From Betaproteobacteria bacterium RIFCSPLOWO2_02_FULL_68_150 (GTDB taxonomy: Bacteria > Pseudomonadota > Gammaproteobacteria > Burkholderiales > SG8-39): a stretch of 6,247 bases of DNA. Positions 5,807 to 6,247 of this stretch are shown piece after piece. The DNA lies in assembly GCA_001771975.1 (NCBI GenBank), contig MERE01000188.1, forward strand, positions 1 to 6,247, given 5' to 3'. The notes under the pieces were generated by a model that ran no database searches, was not told the DNA's origin, and worked only from the letters and a program-made list of their open reading frames with translations. The position numbers and the translations under genes were made by a program. Position 1 is the stretch's first letter. Every line of letters starts with the position of its first letter.

Positions 5807-6247
5807 ATGCCGAGGAAATTCTTCCGCAAGTACCTGCCCGACGCCGCCTCGGTGCGCGCCAACCGCTGGGTCGCGAAGTTCGGCACGCTGCTGCACCACC
5901 CCAATCTGTGGCACCTGAATCGCGACTCGGTGGCGGGCGCGGTGGCCATCGGCCTGTTCGCGGGTCTGGTACCGGGGCCGCTGCAGATGCTGACGGCAGC
6001 GCTGCTCGCGATCCCGTTGCAGAAGAACCTGCCGGTCGCGCTGCTCGTCACCTTCTACACGAATCCTTTCACCATCGTTCCGCTTTACGTCATCGCGTAT
6101 GGCTACGGCGCGCTGCTCCTGGGCGGCAACACCGGCAGCGCGCAGAGCGGTCATTTCGAGATGGACTGGAGCGACTGGACCGGCTCGATGCAGGCCTTGC
6201 TCGACTGGACGCTCGCGCTCGGCAAGCCGCTCGCCGCAGGGCTGGTG
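5807..6247 (+). CDS. DUF2062 family membrane protein, N-terminal part
   Basis: The gene runs off the right edge after 147 codons. The start MPRKFFRKYLPD is the typical basic opening of DUF2062 proteins. The body has a hydrophobic pair of segments (about 41-71 and 75-103) with the family's conserved pattern: G49-L-F-A-G53 with P56-G-P58 and Q60, then N74 followed by TNPFT (N86, P87, T89) and a VPLY stretch. A predicted amphipathic or loop region (about 105-130) follows, and another hydrophobic stretch begins near the edge. The function of DUF2062 is not established; it is an inner-membrane protein, and some relatives are fused to or lie beside glycosyltransferases. No Shine-Dalgarno is obvious before the ATG at 5807, but no other in-frame start precedes it. 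It is divergent from comEC, a neighbour pair I recall from betaproteobacteria. Confidence 0.88.
   Translation, partial: MPRKFFRKYLPDAASVRANRWVAKFGTLLHHPNLWHLNRDSVAGAVAIGLFAGLVPGPLQMLTAALLAIPLQKNLPVALLVTFYTNPFTIVPLYVIAYGYGALLLGGNTGSAQSGHFEMDWSDWTGSMQALLDWTLALGKPLAAGLV

Noticed and set aside
4148..6154. 668-codon open frame on the minus strand running through comEC and antisense to the DUF2062 gene
   Set aside because: The product is Arg/Ala-rich without recognisable motifs and competes with the well-supported ComEC frame and the DUF2062 gene.
1..6247. Mobile element, CRISPR array, tRNA or phage defence system
   Set aside because: No direct-repeat arrays, terminal inverted repeats, transposase or integrase motifs, cloverleaf sequences or defence-type domains were found. 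All genes are ordinary chromosomal types.

Overview
The window is strongly G+C rich, with tightly packed genes, short gaps and long spurious open frames in every reading frame. A comEC gene divergent from a DUF2062 membrane-protein gene, the general protein style and a TAGAAT-type -10 box suggest a proteobacterium, most likely a betaproteobacterium. This is an inference from gene content; the window holds no rRNA or other taxonomic marker.

Left part (1-2285, plus strand): the last 29 codons of a small thioredoxin-like protein, then a cation diffusion facilitator (CDF) metal exporter, then a two-domain thiol-redox membrane protein. The last has a signal peptide, a periplasmic thioredoxin fold with a CPHC active site, and a six-helix CcdA/DsbD-like membrane domain with two intramembrane cysteines. 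The exporter and the redox protein overlap by 17 nt, so they are probably translationally coupled. The set looks like a metal-efflux and envelope thiol-redox unit: electrons could pass from cytoplasmic thiols through the membrane domain to the periplasmic CPHC domain while the CDF protein removes divalent metal.

Middle and right part (2299-5769, minus strand): three genes in the order comEC, dodecin, alpha/beta hydrolase. ComEC is the full-length DNA-uptake channel with its metallo-beta-lactamase-like domain. The dodecin has an excellent Shine-Dalgarno and lacks the flavin-stacking tryptophan of classical dodecins. The hydrolase starts 3 nt after the dodecin stop and has a complete Ser-Asp-His triad. 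This group converges on the redox gene at 2285/2299, where an imperfect hairpin contains both stop codons.

Right end (5807-6247, plus strand): the N-terminal 147 codons of a DUF2062 membrane protein, divergent from comEC across a 37-nt gap. A TAGAAT box sits directly beside the comEC start codon.

No RNA gene, CRISPR array, insertion sequence or clear sign of horizontal transfer was seen, and no gap exceeds 80 nt. The window is mostly ordinary chromosomal sequence. The points most worth a second look are the fused CPHC/CcdA-like protein with its extra cysteine pair, and the Trp-less dodecin coupled to a hydrolase.
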